This document shows, piece after piece, positions 7,320-14,943 of a stretch of DNA of 39,004 nucleotides. This stretch comes from Accumulibacter sp. (GTDB lineage: Bacteria > Pseudomonadota > Gammaproteobacteria > Burkholderiales > Rhodocyclaceae). The stretch is taken from the NCBI GenBank assembly GCA_031266435.1, contig JAISAZ010000072.1, positions 1 to 39,004 of the forward strand, read 5' to 3'. The notes below the pieces were generated by a model. That model did not search any database. It was not told the origin of the DNA and saw nothing but the letters and a program-made list of their open reading frames with translations. The position numbers and the translations under genes are program-made. Position 1 is the first letter of the stretch; each line of letters begins with the position of its first letter.

Positions 7320-8078
7320 TCAACCGTCGAATTCCGATAGTGCTAAAAGATCAAGCGCGCTGTCGTACGAATCCTCTGAGGGAACCCCCGTCAATTTCTG
7401 AAGCTGCGTATGAGTTATATACAAGTCTGAAACCTTAAGTCGGCGGGCAAGCCAATCTTCAGCACGTGCATAAGCCACCTTATCTATGCTACCAGCGGGG
7501 GAATGAAGCTGAAGCCCTGACAATATCAGAGGCGGCAGAGAAGATGAATAGTGGCAGTCCGCTGGTACAAGAGGCTCGCAAGAAACCACTGCAGAAAGAC
7601 TATTTGGGGTGCCCAAAGGATCGCTAAACAGCGGATTCCCTAAATTGTACGCAGTTGTTGGCGTCACTCCCCACAGCCCCGCTGCTTCGCAAATGAACTC
7701 AAACCATCCAACCGAGGGATCGTTCGTAAACCTAGAACGAACGTCATATAATTGACGGCGACCCACAGAATAAGAATAAAGCCGAACGCGACTTAATTGA
7801 TACTCATCTATTCCAAACCAGCCCGGGTTGTCATTTTTCTGTTTTAGCATAAGCCCAAACACGTACTCTAAAAACTCCTTCTCCGAGCCAAAATGACAGG
7901 AATTGCCTTCAGGCATTTCCAGCGTAGCGCGTATAAATAGCGACCACGGAAGCCGCAGACACAACTGGATAAGGTTTTCCTCCGCCCAACGAAGAAGGTC
8001 GCTTTTATCGCAACCCAAGCGTTTAGCCGCGCTTTTCAGCGTGTAATACTTCAACGGCGGTAATTTTGTGCGCCGCAT
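7320..8078 (-). CDS. Hypothetical protein with HTH-like N-terminus
   Basis: I do not recognise this 252-residue protein. The N-terminus YYTLKSAAKRLGCDKSDLLRWAEE (residues ~11-34) looks like the DNA-binding helix-turn-helix used by MerR/excisionase-type proteins. The middle is rich in aromatic residues and has no membrane segment. The C-terminal ~70 residues (EDWLARRLKVSDLYITHTQLQKLTGV) could hold a second helical domain. The start is preceded by AGAGGGGGAA. Its base composition is more AT-rich than the flanking phage genes. It sits between the IS630 element and the terminase fragment, suggesting accessory origin. Confidence 0.6.
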   Translation of the reverse strand: MRRTKLPPLKYYTLKSAAKRLGCDKSDLLRWAEENLIQLCLRLPWSLFIRATLEMPEGNSCHFGSEKEFLEYVFGLMLKQKNDNPGWFGIDEYQLSRVRLYSYSVGRRQLYDVRSRFTNDPSVGWFEFICEAAGLWGVTPTTAYNLGNPLFSDPLGTPNSLSAVVSCEPLVPADCHYSSSLPPLILSGLQLHSPAGSIDKVAYARAEDWLARRLKVSDLYITHTQLQKLTGVPSEDSYDSALDLLALSEFDG

Positions 8079-8318
8079 TTCCCCCTCTCCCCTGAGGATA
8101 TTTTGGGCTAGATTATCCCCCGGCGAGGTGCGGCGTCAACCAGTTTTTAACTTGGCGGCGATAATGTTTCGCGGTTCCTTCTTTGTCCACGAAACGATAT
8201 CTATGACCTGGCAGACAATTTTATACCCCCTATTCATAAAGCGTTAAACGCCTGCGAAATCCTGTTAATAGAATCAATCACTTAGTTCAAAATGAGCGTT
8301 AAACACATCAGCCTGTGC
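8079..8318. other. AT-rich spacer, no gene seen
   Basis: This is a spacer between the hypothetical gene and the terminase remnant. No RNA gene or repeat is recognised. The upstream control region of the hypothetical gene must lie here, but I cannot point to a convincing promoter. Confidence 0.4.
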
Positions 8319-8897
8319 CTAAGTCCAGGCGTACCGCGCGGGCTGAATCACACGACGCGATTCCCGCCGCGCGGCGCCGAGCGTCGTCCCCCCGTCGTGG
8401 AACAGACAGGCATATTGGGTTCCGTCGAGCACGTCGGACCAAGGGTGCGATTTCTCCGGCGTATCGTCGCGCACCCTCTTGGTATTGATTTTGTACCGCT
8501 ACTTCTTGGCGAGCGCCGTAACGATTCCCGCCGTCTTGGGATCAATGAGAATCCCCGGCTGTCCGCCCACCTGCCGCGACAGATATTTCTCGACGACCGC
8601 GAGCCGCACTGCGATCGCCTTGGTCATCGCCGGGGCAACCGTGTACCCCTCCGTCCGAAAAATATCGGCGGCGGTACGCTCGTCGGTCTGCGCCCATTGG
8701 GTCGCCGCCGGGTCGACGATGATCAGCGTTTTGTTCATACTGTAACGTGTCGCCAAGAGCGGTTTCAATTCCTTCCGGATGAATCGCAGCGCGCCCATTC
8801 CCTCGTCGCTGCCGGTCACAGCGTCGTGGACGACGATGTCGAAGCGGCGGGTCTTCGGGATGGTCGCGTTGGCAAAAGGAACGATGCTGCTATTCAT
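8319..8897 (-). pseudogene. Phage terminase large-subunit C-terminal remnant, amber-interrupted
   Basis: Residues ~36-132 from the start at 8897 (IIVDPAATQWAQTDERTAADIF, then VVEKYLSRQVGGQPGILIDPK) match the nuclease half of a P22-type terminase large subunit. The frame stops at TAG (8499-8501) after ALAKK. It then continues in the same frame for 59 codons with RYKINTKRVRDDTPEKSHPW and SDVLDGTQY, the conserved terminase ending, before TAG at 8319. The amber codon replaces a position usually Tyr in the AL.G.YRY block. The N-terminal ATPase half is missing; instead the reading frame opens with MNSSIVPFANATIPKTRRFD behind a strong AAAGGAG site, the same opening as the relic at 13409. Confidence 0.75.
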
Positions 8898-8912
8898 GTG
8901 TATCTCCTTTGG

Positions 8913-9494
8913 TTAAGATTTGAATCGGAGGGGAATGACGTTGGTCGGGGCTTTGTGCTCCAGGATTTTTTTCGGGAAGCGCCGCTCGATGTAGTTGCAG
9001 AAGGCTTCGGCGACGAGGTCGGAGTCGTCGCGCCCGTCGGGGGTCTTGGCAACTTGTTTGATCGACTCGGTCAGGATGTCTTTCACTACCGGCGCAGAGA
9101 CACGCACGTACGAGGTCGCCCGGTCTCTGCATTGTTCGTCACTTTTATTGGGGAACTCGGTTTGAATCGCTTGCGTAATGTCGTCGATGCTCGCCTGGGT
9201 TATCCCGTGTTGTGCGAAGATTTTCCAGACCGCCGGGTGTTTGCCGAACACATTCAACGCGGCGTGGATAAACACCAGACGTGTAACCTCCGCCCCGGTA
9301 TGCTTGACCCCCAGGCTTGCCTCTTCTTCCAGGTGCGCCGAGAGGTTTTGCTTGAGCAGATAGCTGCGATCTTCGCGGGTAACGCCCTCTAAAAATGGCA
9401 GGAAACATCTGTCTTCGGGGTCAAGCTCTTGCAGGTAATCCGCTCTACTCTTTCGCTTGGGGACCGATAGCAGTTCAGGCTTCTCTTCAGTCAT
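8913..9494 (-). CDS. Phage-linked paralog A (unknown function)
   Basis: This 193-residue protein is one of three paralogs in this window. The C-terminal signature KTPDGRDDSDLVAEAF, then NYIERRFPKKILEHKAP, is nearly shared with paralog C and partly with B. The middle (RLVFIHAALNVFGKHPAVWKIFAQHGIT) corresponds to LLVYAALNVFSTRPKVWEVLVRRGFT in C. It is predicted mostly helical, cytoplasmic, with no known catalytic motif. The start at 9494 (MTEEKPELLSVPK) is chosen because GAGGAG lies 7 nt upstream and because the same block starts paralog C. It overlaps the preceding phage gene by 8 bp, and the IVPFANATIPKT frame follows 15 bp downstream. Confidence 0.75.
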   Translation of the reverse strand: MTEEKPELLSVPKRKSRADYLQELDPEDRCFLPFLEGVTREDRSYLLKQNLSAHLEEEASLGVKHTGAEVTRLVFIHAALNVFGKHPAVWKIFAQHGITQASIDDITQAIQTEFPNKSDEQCRDRATSYVRVSAPVVKDILTESIKQVAKTPDGRDDSDLVAEAFCNYIERRFPKKILEHKAPTNVIPLRFKS

Positions 9495-9906
9495 CGTTCT
9501 TCTCCTCGTTATAGTTTTTTCCACGCAGGACGTGGACTTTGTCTTCCTCCAGCCAGGACAGGCCCGGCGGAAGGTCTTGCTCCTGCTCCCGGTATTCCTT
9601 GACCGCGAGCTTGTTCGCCTGCAAGGTCAGGAGGTCGAACGCGTCGTTCGTCTTGATCCATTCGAGAAACGCGGATTTGTCGGCGACCGAGCAGTAATAG
9701 GCTTTGGCTTTGTAAACGGTGCCGGTGCCGGTCTTGAGACTCTTGGCGCCGCTGTGCTTCAGGATACGGTCAAGTACGTCGGTGAGGCGTTCCATCGCGG
9801 CGTCGTACTTTGCCACGCGCGCCTTGTACTCACGCGTGATTGCCGCGAGCTGGTCTTTTGTTTGCAGATACAGCGAGATGATTGCCGGGGACATATCGAT
9901 CGCCAC
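9487..9906 (-). CDS. Conserved phage protein of unknown function
   Basis: This ~139-residue protein resembles a small conserved phage family, loosely comparable to Gp157-like proteins. It has a helical N-terminal half (LYLQTKDQLAAITREYKARV) and then a KSLKTGTGTVYKAKAYYCSVADKSAF beta-rich core. It ends AVKEYREQEQDLPPGLS followed by WLEEDKVHVLRGKNY. The start may be GTG 9906 or ATG 9894; neither has a strong ribosome site. Copies of its C-terminal end occur as relics upstream of paralogs B and C. The last codons contain the GAGGAG that serves paralog A. Confidence 0.7.
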   Translation of the reverse strand: MAIDMSPAIISLYLQTKDQLAAITREYKARVAKYDAAMERLTDVLDRILKHSGAKSLKTGTGTVYKAKAYYCSVADKSAFLEWIKTNDAFDLLTLQANKLAVKEYREQEQDLPPGLSWLEEDKVHVLRGKNYNEEKNDD

Positions 9907-10006
9907 TTCTTTGATTTGTTCCGCTTGGGCGCATTGTCCCCCGGCATAGCCGGAGGATTACCCGGTTTGTTTATTTATGACCTATAAGTAAATCACATCA
10001 GTATTG

Positions 10007-10402
10007 TTAGTAACCACAAACACTTGGGCAGTTCCACCCGCCGCCAGGTCCGCTATAACACGGACCCCCTGGACCGCTGTAACAAGGGCCGCCTGGTCCT
10101 GCGTAAGCAGCCCCTCCAGGTCCTGCATGCGCAGCTCCCCCTGGCCCAGAATACCGAGGTCCTCCAGGGCCTGCATAAGCTGGACCTCCCGGACCAGAGT
10201 AGGCTGCTCCACCAGGTCCATCGTAGCAAGGGCCGCCAGGTCCTGCATAAGCAGGGCCACCGGGGCCAGAATAAGCGGGGCCGCCTGGCCCGTTATAGCA
10301 AGGCCCTCCAGGTCCTGCATACCCTTGACAATTACAGGGATTTAGCGCATAAGCCGAAGATGACATAATGAGTAAGTTTAAAACCAATATATATTTTCCC
10401 AT
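10007..10402 (-). CDS. Secreted GPGG-repeat protein
   Basis: This 131-residue protein has a signal peptide (residues 1-19, MGKYILVLNLLIMSSSAYA). It then has eleven 8-residue repeats of the form GPGG(P/A)xY(S/A/N/D) at residues 30-117 and a cysteine-containing tail (GGWNCPSVCGY). Several repeats carry Cys (GPGGPCY), so disulfide cross-linking outside the cytoplasm is plausible. Such GPGG/GPGGG repeat proteins occur as exported proteins of unknown role in proteobacteria. A GGGAG ribosome site is 6 nt before the ATG. It lies 45 bp downstream of the VIT-vWA gene, probably in the same operon. Confidence 0.75.
   Translation of the reverse strand: MGKYILVLNLLIMSSSAYALNPCNCQGYAGPGGPCYNGPGGPAYSGPGGPAYAGPGGPCYDGPGGAAYSGPGGPAYAGPGGPRYSGPGGAAHAGPGGAAYAGPGGPCYSGPGGPCYSGPGGGWNCPSVCGY
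10052..10315. repeat. 24-bp coding minisatellite, 11 units
   Basis: The eleven 8-codon repeats of the GPGG protein are also DNA repeats, with the GG(A/T/C)CC-rich segment conserved at nucleotide level. Repeats of this kind expand and contract by slippage, so repeat number may vary between strains. Confidence 0.8.
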
Positions 10403-10447
10403 GACATTCTCCCTGGTTTATAACAAAGCGGTAATTTCAAATCTTAA

Positions 10448-12670
10448 TCAAATAAATATTCTGCGAATGGTTTCACAAGCCCGCCCAAAAATGGATTTCG
10501 TCTGGTATATCTGAGTTATCAAAGTGGACAGCGCATTGACCGTTTCCTCTTTCCTCTCGTCATCAATGTCCTTCAGTTGCGCCCGGATCAGCCGCTTGAC
10601 CTGTCGTGAAAGCTCGATGTTTTCGCGCAATGCCAACCATTCCAGTGCTATTGCCCAAACACTTTCAGGAGCCAATTCTTCTTGGACGGCGAACTTGATC
10701 ACCCGATCCTTCAATTCGGCATCCGCATACACCAAAACATCTGATAATGCCGCTACCCATTCGGTTTTTGTTTTGGCGGCCTCGTTCAGTTCCTCAATAA
10801 GTTTATCCGCGATCTTCGTGAGCGCCAGGGTATCAAGCGCCTTGGCGGCCTCGCGTAGCTCACGCGCAGCCTTCATGGCCTCGTGCGTACCGACGCGGGA
10901 GAAGAAAGTTTCGTTCTTGAAGTCTAGGTCGGCTTGGCTTTCGCAGGCGGCGGCTTCCCCTAGAAGTGTTACTCCGCCCCACCCGGCAGCCATCATCTGC
11001 GGCACCTGATACAGTACGGGTAGGTCGGTCGCTTTTTCTCCCTCGCGTACATGAACAAGAAACAGATTGGTTTGCCAACTGACGAGTTGGTATTTCAGAG
11101 CCAATGCGAGCGCTTCTTCCTGACCGGTCGTTTGCATTTGCTTCGCGCCGCCCAAGCGTGCCAAATCAGGATCGCCGACGGTGTTCAAAGCCCCGGCTTG
11201 TGCGCTTTGTGTCTGACCATCGACCTCCCAGTACAGTGTCGGTGCAGTTGCCGGCTTCTCATCGAAGCGGGCAAAGGCATGCAGGGTTTCGTTTCCATAG
11301 ACGGCTTTTGGCAATGAACTTTGCCAAAAGGGTTGGCCGTTCCACTCGATGCGCGGTTTTCCTGCCCGCGCTCCGCGCATCCGATAGAATAGCCGCAGAA
11401 TGGCGGAGGCGATATCTTCGTTCGGGGAAACCAGTTCGCAGGCGCCACCGGTGATTTCAGAAAGCTTGCGCAGAAGACTTTCCGCCGGAGAACTGCTTAC
11501 CCCCACGGCGAAGACCCGCTGCCCACCGTTCAGAGCGGCCTGGATCACGCTGTCGATGTCCCAGATTTCGCCATCGGTAATCAGTAGCACATTGGCCGGC
11601 GGAGCGGCTTCAGGCACAGCGATGTCTTGCAGTGTCGACAACATGGCTTGTTCCATCTCGGTACCGCCCATGTCCGCTTGAGTACGCTGGACAAGGTGTG
11701 AGAGAACATTCCGCGTTCGCCGATTACAGGGACTCGGTTTAGAGAGGTCGTGCAGATAATGGCTACCGAAACGGCTGTAGGAGACGTAATCGCGTGTGTC
11801 GAGTTGTCCGACAAGGCTTTTGAGCGCCGTTCTGGCTTGTCTCATGCTGTCCCCGCCCATCGAGCCGGAACAGTCCACGAGGATTTTCAGGGTGATTGGG
11901 TCGGAACGACCAGCCAGTTGCGGGCAAAAGCTGGCGAGCACGATTTGTTCGTCGTGATCCGGCGCGACGATGGCGAAGGGGGTAGCGGGTAGATCGGAAA
12001 TGGTCAGAATCATATCCCGATCCAGCTTTGCGCCGGGACGCAAGGTGACGACCAAGCCATTTTCCGTCGATTGAGTTTCGATGGTATGGCTGGGTGAACT
12101 GACCCTGCCCTTGGCGATGTCACCGTTCAGGTCGATGCGTGCGCTCAGTGCGTATTCGGCCAGCACGTCAACAGCATCGCTTTCGTGCAGGGCAAGGCCA
12201 CCTTCTGCGTGCGCTTGTCCATAACGCGGAGCGATGACCGTCGGCACATGCAGGCGCACTTGCCCTTGCTCGAAATGGAGCAGTTGGGCGTAGCGGAGCG
12301 TCAGTGTCAGGTTTTCGCCATCGAGGAGATTTCCGAGGTTGGCGGTATAGAGACCATCGGCCGAGGCTTCGACCATGATCGGCGTGTCACCCTCATCAAT
12401 GGCTTTTTCGTAGCGATCGCTGGCTTCTTTCTTTTCGATGACGCAGGCTTGCAAGGTTCGGGCGCCCAAAGTGACGTCCATCCCCATCAGCGTGGCGCCA
12501 AAGGCCAATGGAAAGGTGTAGACGATTTCCAGATTCTTGCCTGTTTCGTTCCGGTACTTCTGGGTGACCGCCATGTGCAGATAGAGACCGTCCAGTTCGC
12601 CTTTCAGGGCGACGGATTTCAGGGCAATGGATTCACCGCTGGCGCTTTCGAGACCGACTTCGTAAGACAT
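10448..12670 (-). CDS. VIT and von Willebrand A domain protein
   Basis: This 740-residue protein has an N-terminal VIT domain (residues ~1-135; VAVTQKY-like strand, YTFPLAFGATLMGMDVTLG, then IEKKEASDRYEKAID). A vWA domain follows at ~258-430. Its metal-ion-dependent adhesion site is intact in LVDCSGSMGG (Asp266, Ser268, Ser270). The C-terminal ~200 residues are helical and rich in charged residues. No signal peptide is seen, so it is probably cytoplasmic. AAGGAG lies 9 nt upstream of the ATG, at the end of the MerR-like gene. Proteins with VIT plus vWA resemble inter-alpha-trypsin inhibitor heavy chains; the bacterial role is not established. Confidence 0.85.
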   Translation of the reverse strand: MSYEVGLESASGESIALKSVALKGELDGLYLHMAVTQKYRNETGKNLEIVYTFPLAFGATLMGMDVTLGARTLQACVIEKKEASDRYEKAIDEGDTPIMVEASADGLYTANLGNLLDGENLTLTLRYAQLLHFEQGQVRLHVPTVIAPRYGQAHAEGGLALHESDAVDVLAEYALSARIDLNGDIAKGRVSSPSHTIETQSTENGLVVTLRPGAKLDRDMILTISDLPATPFAIVAPDHDEQIVLASFCPQLAGRSDPITLKILVDCSGSMGGDSMRQARTALKSLVGQLDTRDYVSYSRFGSHYLHDLSKPSPCNRRTRNVLSHLVQRTQADMGGTEMEQAMLSTLQDIAVPEAAPPANVLLITDGEIWDIDSVIQAALNGGQRVFAVGVSSSPAESLLRKLSEITGGACELVSPNEDIASAILRLFYRMRGARAGKPRIEWNGQPFWQSSLPKAVYGNETLHAFARFDEKPATAPTLYWEVDGQTQSAQAGALNTVGDPDLARLGGAKQMQTTGQEEALALALKYQLVSWQTNLFLVHVREGEKATDLPVLYQVPQMMAAGWGGVTLLGEAAACESQADLDFKNETFFSRVGTHEAMKAARELREAAKALDTLALTKIADKLIEELNEAAKTKTEWVAALSDVLVYADAELKDRVIKFAVQEELAPESVWAIALEWLALRENIELSRQVKRLIRAQLKDIDDERKEETVNALSTLITQIYQTKSIFGRACETIRRIFI

Positions 12671-12676
12671 GATGCA

Positions 12677-13084
12677 TTACTCCTTGGGTAAAAGAATGTT
12701 TTGGGCGACGGCCATGACCGAACGCACCAGTTCTCTCAACTGCTCCGGGCTGAGATGGGCATCTTCCGGCGAAATCTGTAGTTCAATGCCGGGGGCGACG
12801 TAAAGATGGCTACGCACGTCCACGTCGCCCGGATGGTGGCGGCGCAGTGGGATGGATGCCGGTTCATCGTCAAAGCTTTCCCGGATACGTTCGAGCGAGA
12901 GACCCGCGTCAGCGAGTTTCTTCACTTGGAGAAGGCGGTCAACGTGACTTGCTGTGTAGTGGGACGCCCGCCCCAAACCCACCGGCCCCGGCACGAGGCC
13001 GAACTGGATGTAGTAGCGGACGGTGCGCCGACTGAGGTTCGACAGCGCGCACAATTCATCAATGGTGAAGGTCTTTTCGTTCAT
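12677..13084 (-). CDS. MerR-like transcriptional regulator
   Basis: This ~135-residue protein begins MNEKTFTIDELCALSNLSRRTVRYY, the MerR winged-helix signature. GLGRASHYTASHVDRLLQVKKLADAGLS follows as the wing and recognition support. The C-terminal ~60 residues (GIELQISPEDAHLSPEQLRELV) replace the usual long coiled coil and metal site; no conserved Cys is present, so it is not a metal sensor of CueR type. The start at 13084 is preferred because a promoter (13117-13145) leaves a ~25-nt leader for it. Farther upstream Met codons would be leaderless or overlap the promoter. It ends 6 bp before the VIT-vWA gene, its probable target. Confidence 0.8.
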   Translation of the reverse strand: MNEKTFTIDELCALSNLSRRTVRYYIQFGLVPGPVGLGRASHYTASHVDRLLQVKKLADAGLSLERIRESFDDEPASIPLRRHHPGDVDVRSHLYVAPGIELQISPEDAHLSPEQLRELVRSVMAVAQNILLPKE

Positions 13085-13116
13085 GGGAGAGTTCCACGAG
13101 ATACTCATTTTATTAG

Positions 13117-13145
13117 ACAGTACAATAAAACAATACAACTGTCAA
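13117..13145 (-). promoter_or_regulatory. Promoter of the MerR-like/vWA operon
   Basis: Reading leftward, TTGACA (13140-13145) and TACTGT (13117-13122) are spaced by 17 bp. The interval is AT-rich and contains an ACAGT...ACTGT inverted pair (13117-13121 and 13137-13141), a plausible operator for the regulator it serves. The right edge abuts a phage relic, so the promoter marks the border of the inserted operon. Confidence 0.6.
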
Positions 13146-13173
13146 CTTAATGGTGAGATTGCGTAGAAAGTTT

Positions 13174-13409
13174 TCAATCTGTCTGGTCGTCATGGTGTTC
13201 CAGAGGAGAAGAACGATGAACCGAGCGAAAATAATGGAGAAGATCAGACAGATGAGATTCGCCGAAACGATCGATCTGCCCCTGCGACGGGTCGGCCCTC
13301 GCGTCGCGGAACATCCAGATACTCGGCCCCGCAAGCGCGACGACGATGTCGAAGCGGCGGATCGGGTCTTCGGGATGGTCGCGTTTGCAAAAGGAACGAT
13401 GTCGCTCAT
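13174..13409 (-). pseudogene. Chimeric phage relic (IVPFANATIPKT start joined to ALAGPS end)
   Basis: The frame opens at ATG 13409 behind AAAGGAG and reads MSDIVPFANATIPKT, matching the opening of the terminase remnant at 8897. A 5-base insertion relative to that copy then shifts the frame. In the restored frame it reads RRFDIVVALAGPSIWM, of which VVALAGPS also occurs near the C-terminus of the polyvalent protein (near 15490-15515). The relic is thus a join of two phage sequences, probably at a short GTCGTC homology. No functional product is expected. IVPFANATIPKT may be the N-terminus of a longer phage protein that I cannot name. Confidence 0.65.
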
Positions 13410-13435
13410 GAGGTTTCTCCTTTGAAAAAAGGCGG

Positions 13436-14065
13436 TTAAACTTTGAGGCGAAAAGGCACGATGTTGCTACGAGGTTTGGCTTCGGACGCCAGAGCCTCCG
13501 CCTTTTCTTCCGGGAATCGTTGATCAATATAGTTGATGAATGCTTCGGCGACGAGGTCGGAGTCGTCGCGGCCTCCGGGGGCGAGGCTGATTTTCTTGAA
13601 GTAAGAGCCCAACCCCAAACCTAAAATAGTTCCCGGAGAGGAAATAGCCAGCGTGAACATCTTTTCTTTTTCCTTCTGCGTAATGTTGGGAAGATGCGCA
13701 TTCATAGCTTCCATCACTTCGCTACGATCGATCTTCGTCAACCCCGCGCTGGCGGCGACCCCCCAGGTTCCGGGATATTTCTTGAACCAGGTTTCCATCG
13801 CGGCGAACCTCACCATCAACCGGATTACTTTCGCGGGGCGGTGGTGGCGTATCTGGTCAAACCACGAATCGAAGTCTTTCTTCATCGCCGCGTCGAGCGC
13901 AGCACGCCGAGAGTAGCGTGACCATTCCAGCGGGAAGATATACCCCGGTTCCAAACACTCTTCCCGGTCTTCCCCGGTGCGCTGTTCAAACGCGATGTCG
14001 TTGATGACCAGTACGTACTTCCGGCCCTTGTCCCACTCGTTCTTCTCGTGATTGTTCGGAATCAT
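13436..14065 (-). CDS. Phage-linked paralog B (unknown function)
   Basis: This 209-residue protein is the most divergent of the three paralogs. It shares the C-terminal block GGRDDSDLVAEAFINYIDQRFPEE with A and C and ends in RSNIVPFRLKV. Its N-terminal half (NEWDKGRKYVLVINDIAFEQ, then GYIFPLEWSRYSRRAALDAAM) is different from A and C. A glycine-rich stretch ISSPGTILGLGLGSYF sits where C has a FSDFFKQVAKT segment. The ATG at 14065 is 7 nt after GAGGAG, the same spacing as in paralog A. It follows a relic of the same upstream phage gene and precedes the chimeric relic at 13409. Confidence 0.72.
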   Translation of the reverse strand: MIPNNHEKNEWDKGRKYVLVINDIAFEQRTGEDREECLEPGYIFPLEWSRYSRRAALDAAMKKDFDSWFDQIRHHRPAKVIRLMVRFAAMETWFKKYPGTWGVAASAGLTKIDRSEVMEAMNAHLPNITQKEKEKMFTLAISSPGTILGLGLGSYFKKISLAPGGRDDSDLVAEAFINYIDQRFPEEKAEALASEAKPRSNIVPFRLKV

Positions 14066-14068
14066 TCA

Positions 14069-14125
14069 TCTTCTCCTCGTTATAATTTTTCCCATGCAGG
14101 ACGTGGACTTTGTCTTGCGGCCGGA
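14069..14125 (-). pseudogene. C-terminal relic of the 139-aa phage gene, copy 2
   Basis: About 45 bp nearly identical to the 3' end of the complete gene (9499-9543) encode DKVHVLHGKNYNEEK, against DKVHVLRGKNYNEEK in the intact copy. Upstream of this the similarity stops abruptly at the end of paralog C. The relic retains the GAGGAG used by paralog B, which may be why it was kept. Confidence 0.75.
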
Positions 14126-14158
14126 TACCAAGGAATGGCACCGACCACGGGTTTATGC

Positions 14159-14725
14159 TCATGCTTTGGGACGAAGCGTGAAGACGTTGCTCGGCGCTTT
14201 GTGCTCCAAGACTTTCTTCGGAAATCGCTTCTCGATGAAGTTGCAAAAGGCTTCAGCAACGAGGTCGGCATCGTCTCGCCCATTGGGAGTCTTGGCGACT
14301 TGCTTGAAAAAGTCCGAAAACATATACCGCAAACTCTGTTTTACCAGGCTGATGGGTCCCGAAAAAGTTTTTCGCGTAAAATTTTCGTTCACCGCATGCA
14401 GCGCATCGAGCACGTCGCTTTTACCGATCTCGGTAAAACCCCGACGCACTAGCACTTCCCAGACTTTCGGGCGCGTGCTGAATACATTCAGTGCTGCGTA
14501 AACCAGTAGCGTCCGTGTCGCGTCGCCGCAGATGGAGTGCCACCACTTGGCGATTTCTTCCACGTGAACCTGCATACTTTCCGTGAGCATGTACAACCGG
14601 TCTTCCCGGGAAACGTCTTCCGGGAACGGCAGAAAGTATCGACACCAGTCAGCAACGCCGGGCAGGTATTCCTTTTTTTCTTCGGGCTTTGGGACTGACA
14701 CGAGGTCGGGCTTTTTTTCGTTCAT
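14159..14725 (-). CDS. Phage-linked paralog C (unknown function)
   Basis: This 188-residue protein is closely related to paralog A along its whole length. Both share the start (MNEKKPDLVSVPK against MTEEKPELLSVPK), the FLPF.E.V.REDR block at ~30-45, the ALNVF...P.VW core, and the end KTPNGRDDADLVAEAF then NFIEKRFPKKVLEHKAPSN. The ATG at 14725 follows AAGGAG with 8-nt spacing. It is preceded by a decayed copy of the same upstream phage gene and followed directly by another. No enzymatic motif or membrane segment is visible. Confidence 0.75.
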   Translation of the reverse strand: MNEKKPDLVSVPKPEEKKEYLPGVADWCRYFLPFPEDVSREDRLYMLTESMQVHVEEIAKWWHSICGDATRTLLVYAALNVFSTRPKVWEVLVRRGFTEIGKSDVLDALHAVNENFTRKTFSGPISLVKQSLRYMFSDFFKQVAKTPNGRDDADLVAEAFCNFIEKRFPKKVLEHKAPSNVFTLRPKA

Positions 14726-14740
14726 TCTTCTTTCTCCTTT

Positions 14741-14854
14741 TCATGTTTTATTACGCAGAGGGTGAAGCTTGTATTCCTCCATCGAGTTGCCCTTGGAGGA
14801 GAGGGCATCCTTGCGTTCCTGGTACGCCCTTGCCGTAAGTTTTGGCCGAGCCAT
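14741..14854 (-). pseudogene. C-terminal relic of the 139-aa phage gene, copy 3
   Basis: The frame MARPKLTARAYQERKDALSS, KGNSMEEYKLHPLRNKT aligns with NKLAVKEYREQEQDLPPGLS, WLEEDKVHVLRGKN at the end of the complete copy (KL..., Y.E, EE.K.H.LR.K shared). It is far more diverged than copy 2, and the rest of the gene cannot be traced upstream. It lies directly before paralog C, the same place as in the other two modules. Confidence 0.55.
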
Positions 14855-14943
14855 AACGGATGTTGTAGAAATTGGCAGTGGTTTGCGGAAGAAGTCGTCA
14901 TCCCGCAATCCAAATCATCGAAACGCCCGAAGACCTGCGCCAT

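Noticed and set aside
10052-10315. Possible CRISPR array or noncoding satellite
   Set aside because: The 24-bp units are in frame within a secreted protein with a signal peptide and ribosome site.
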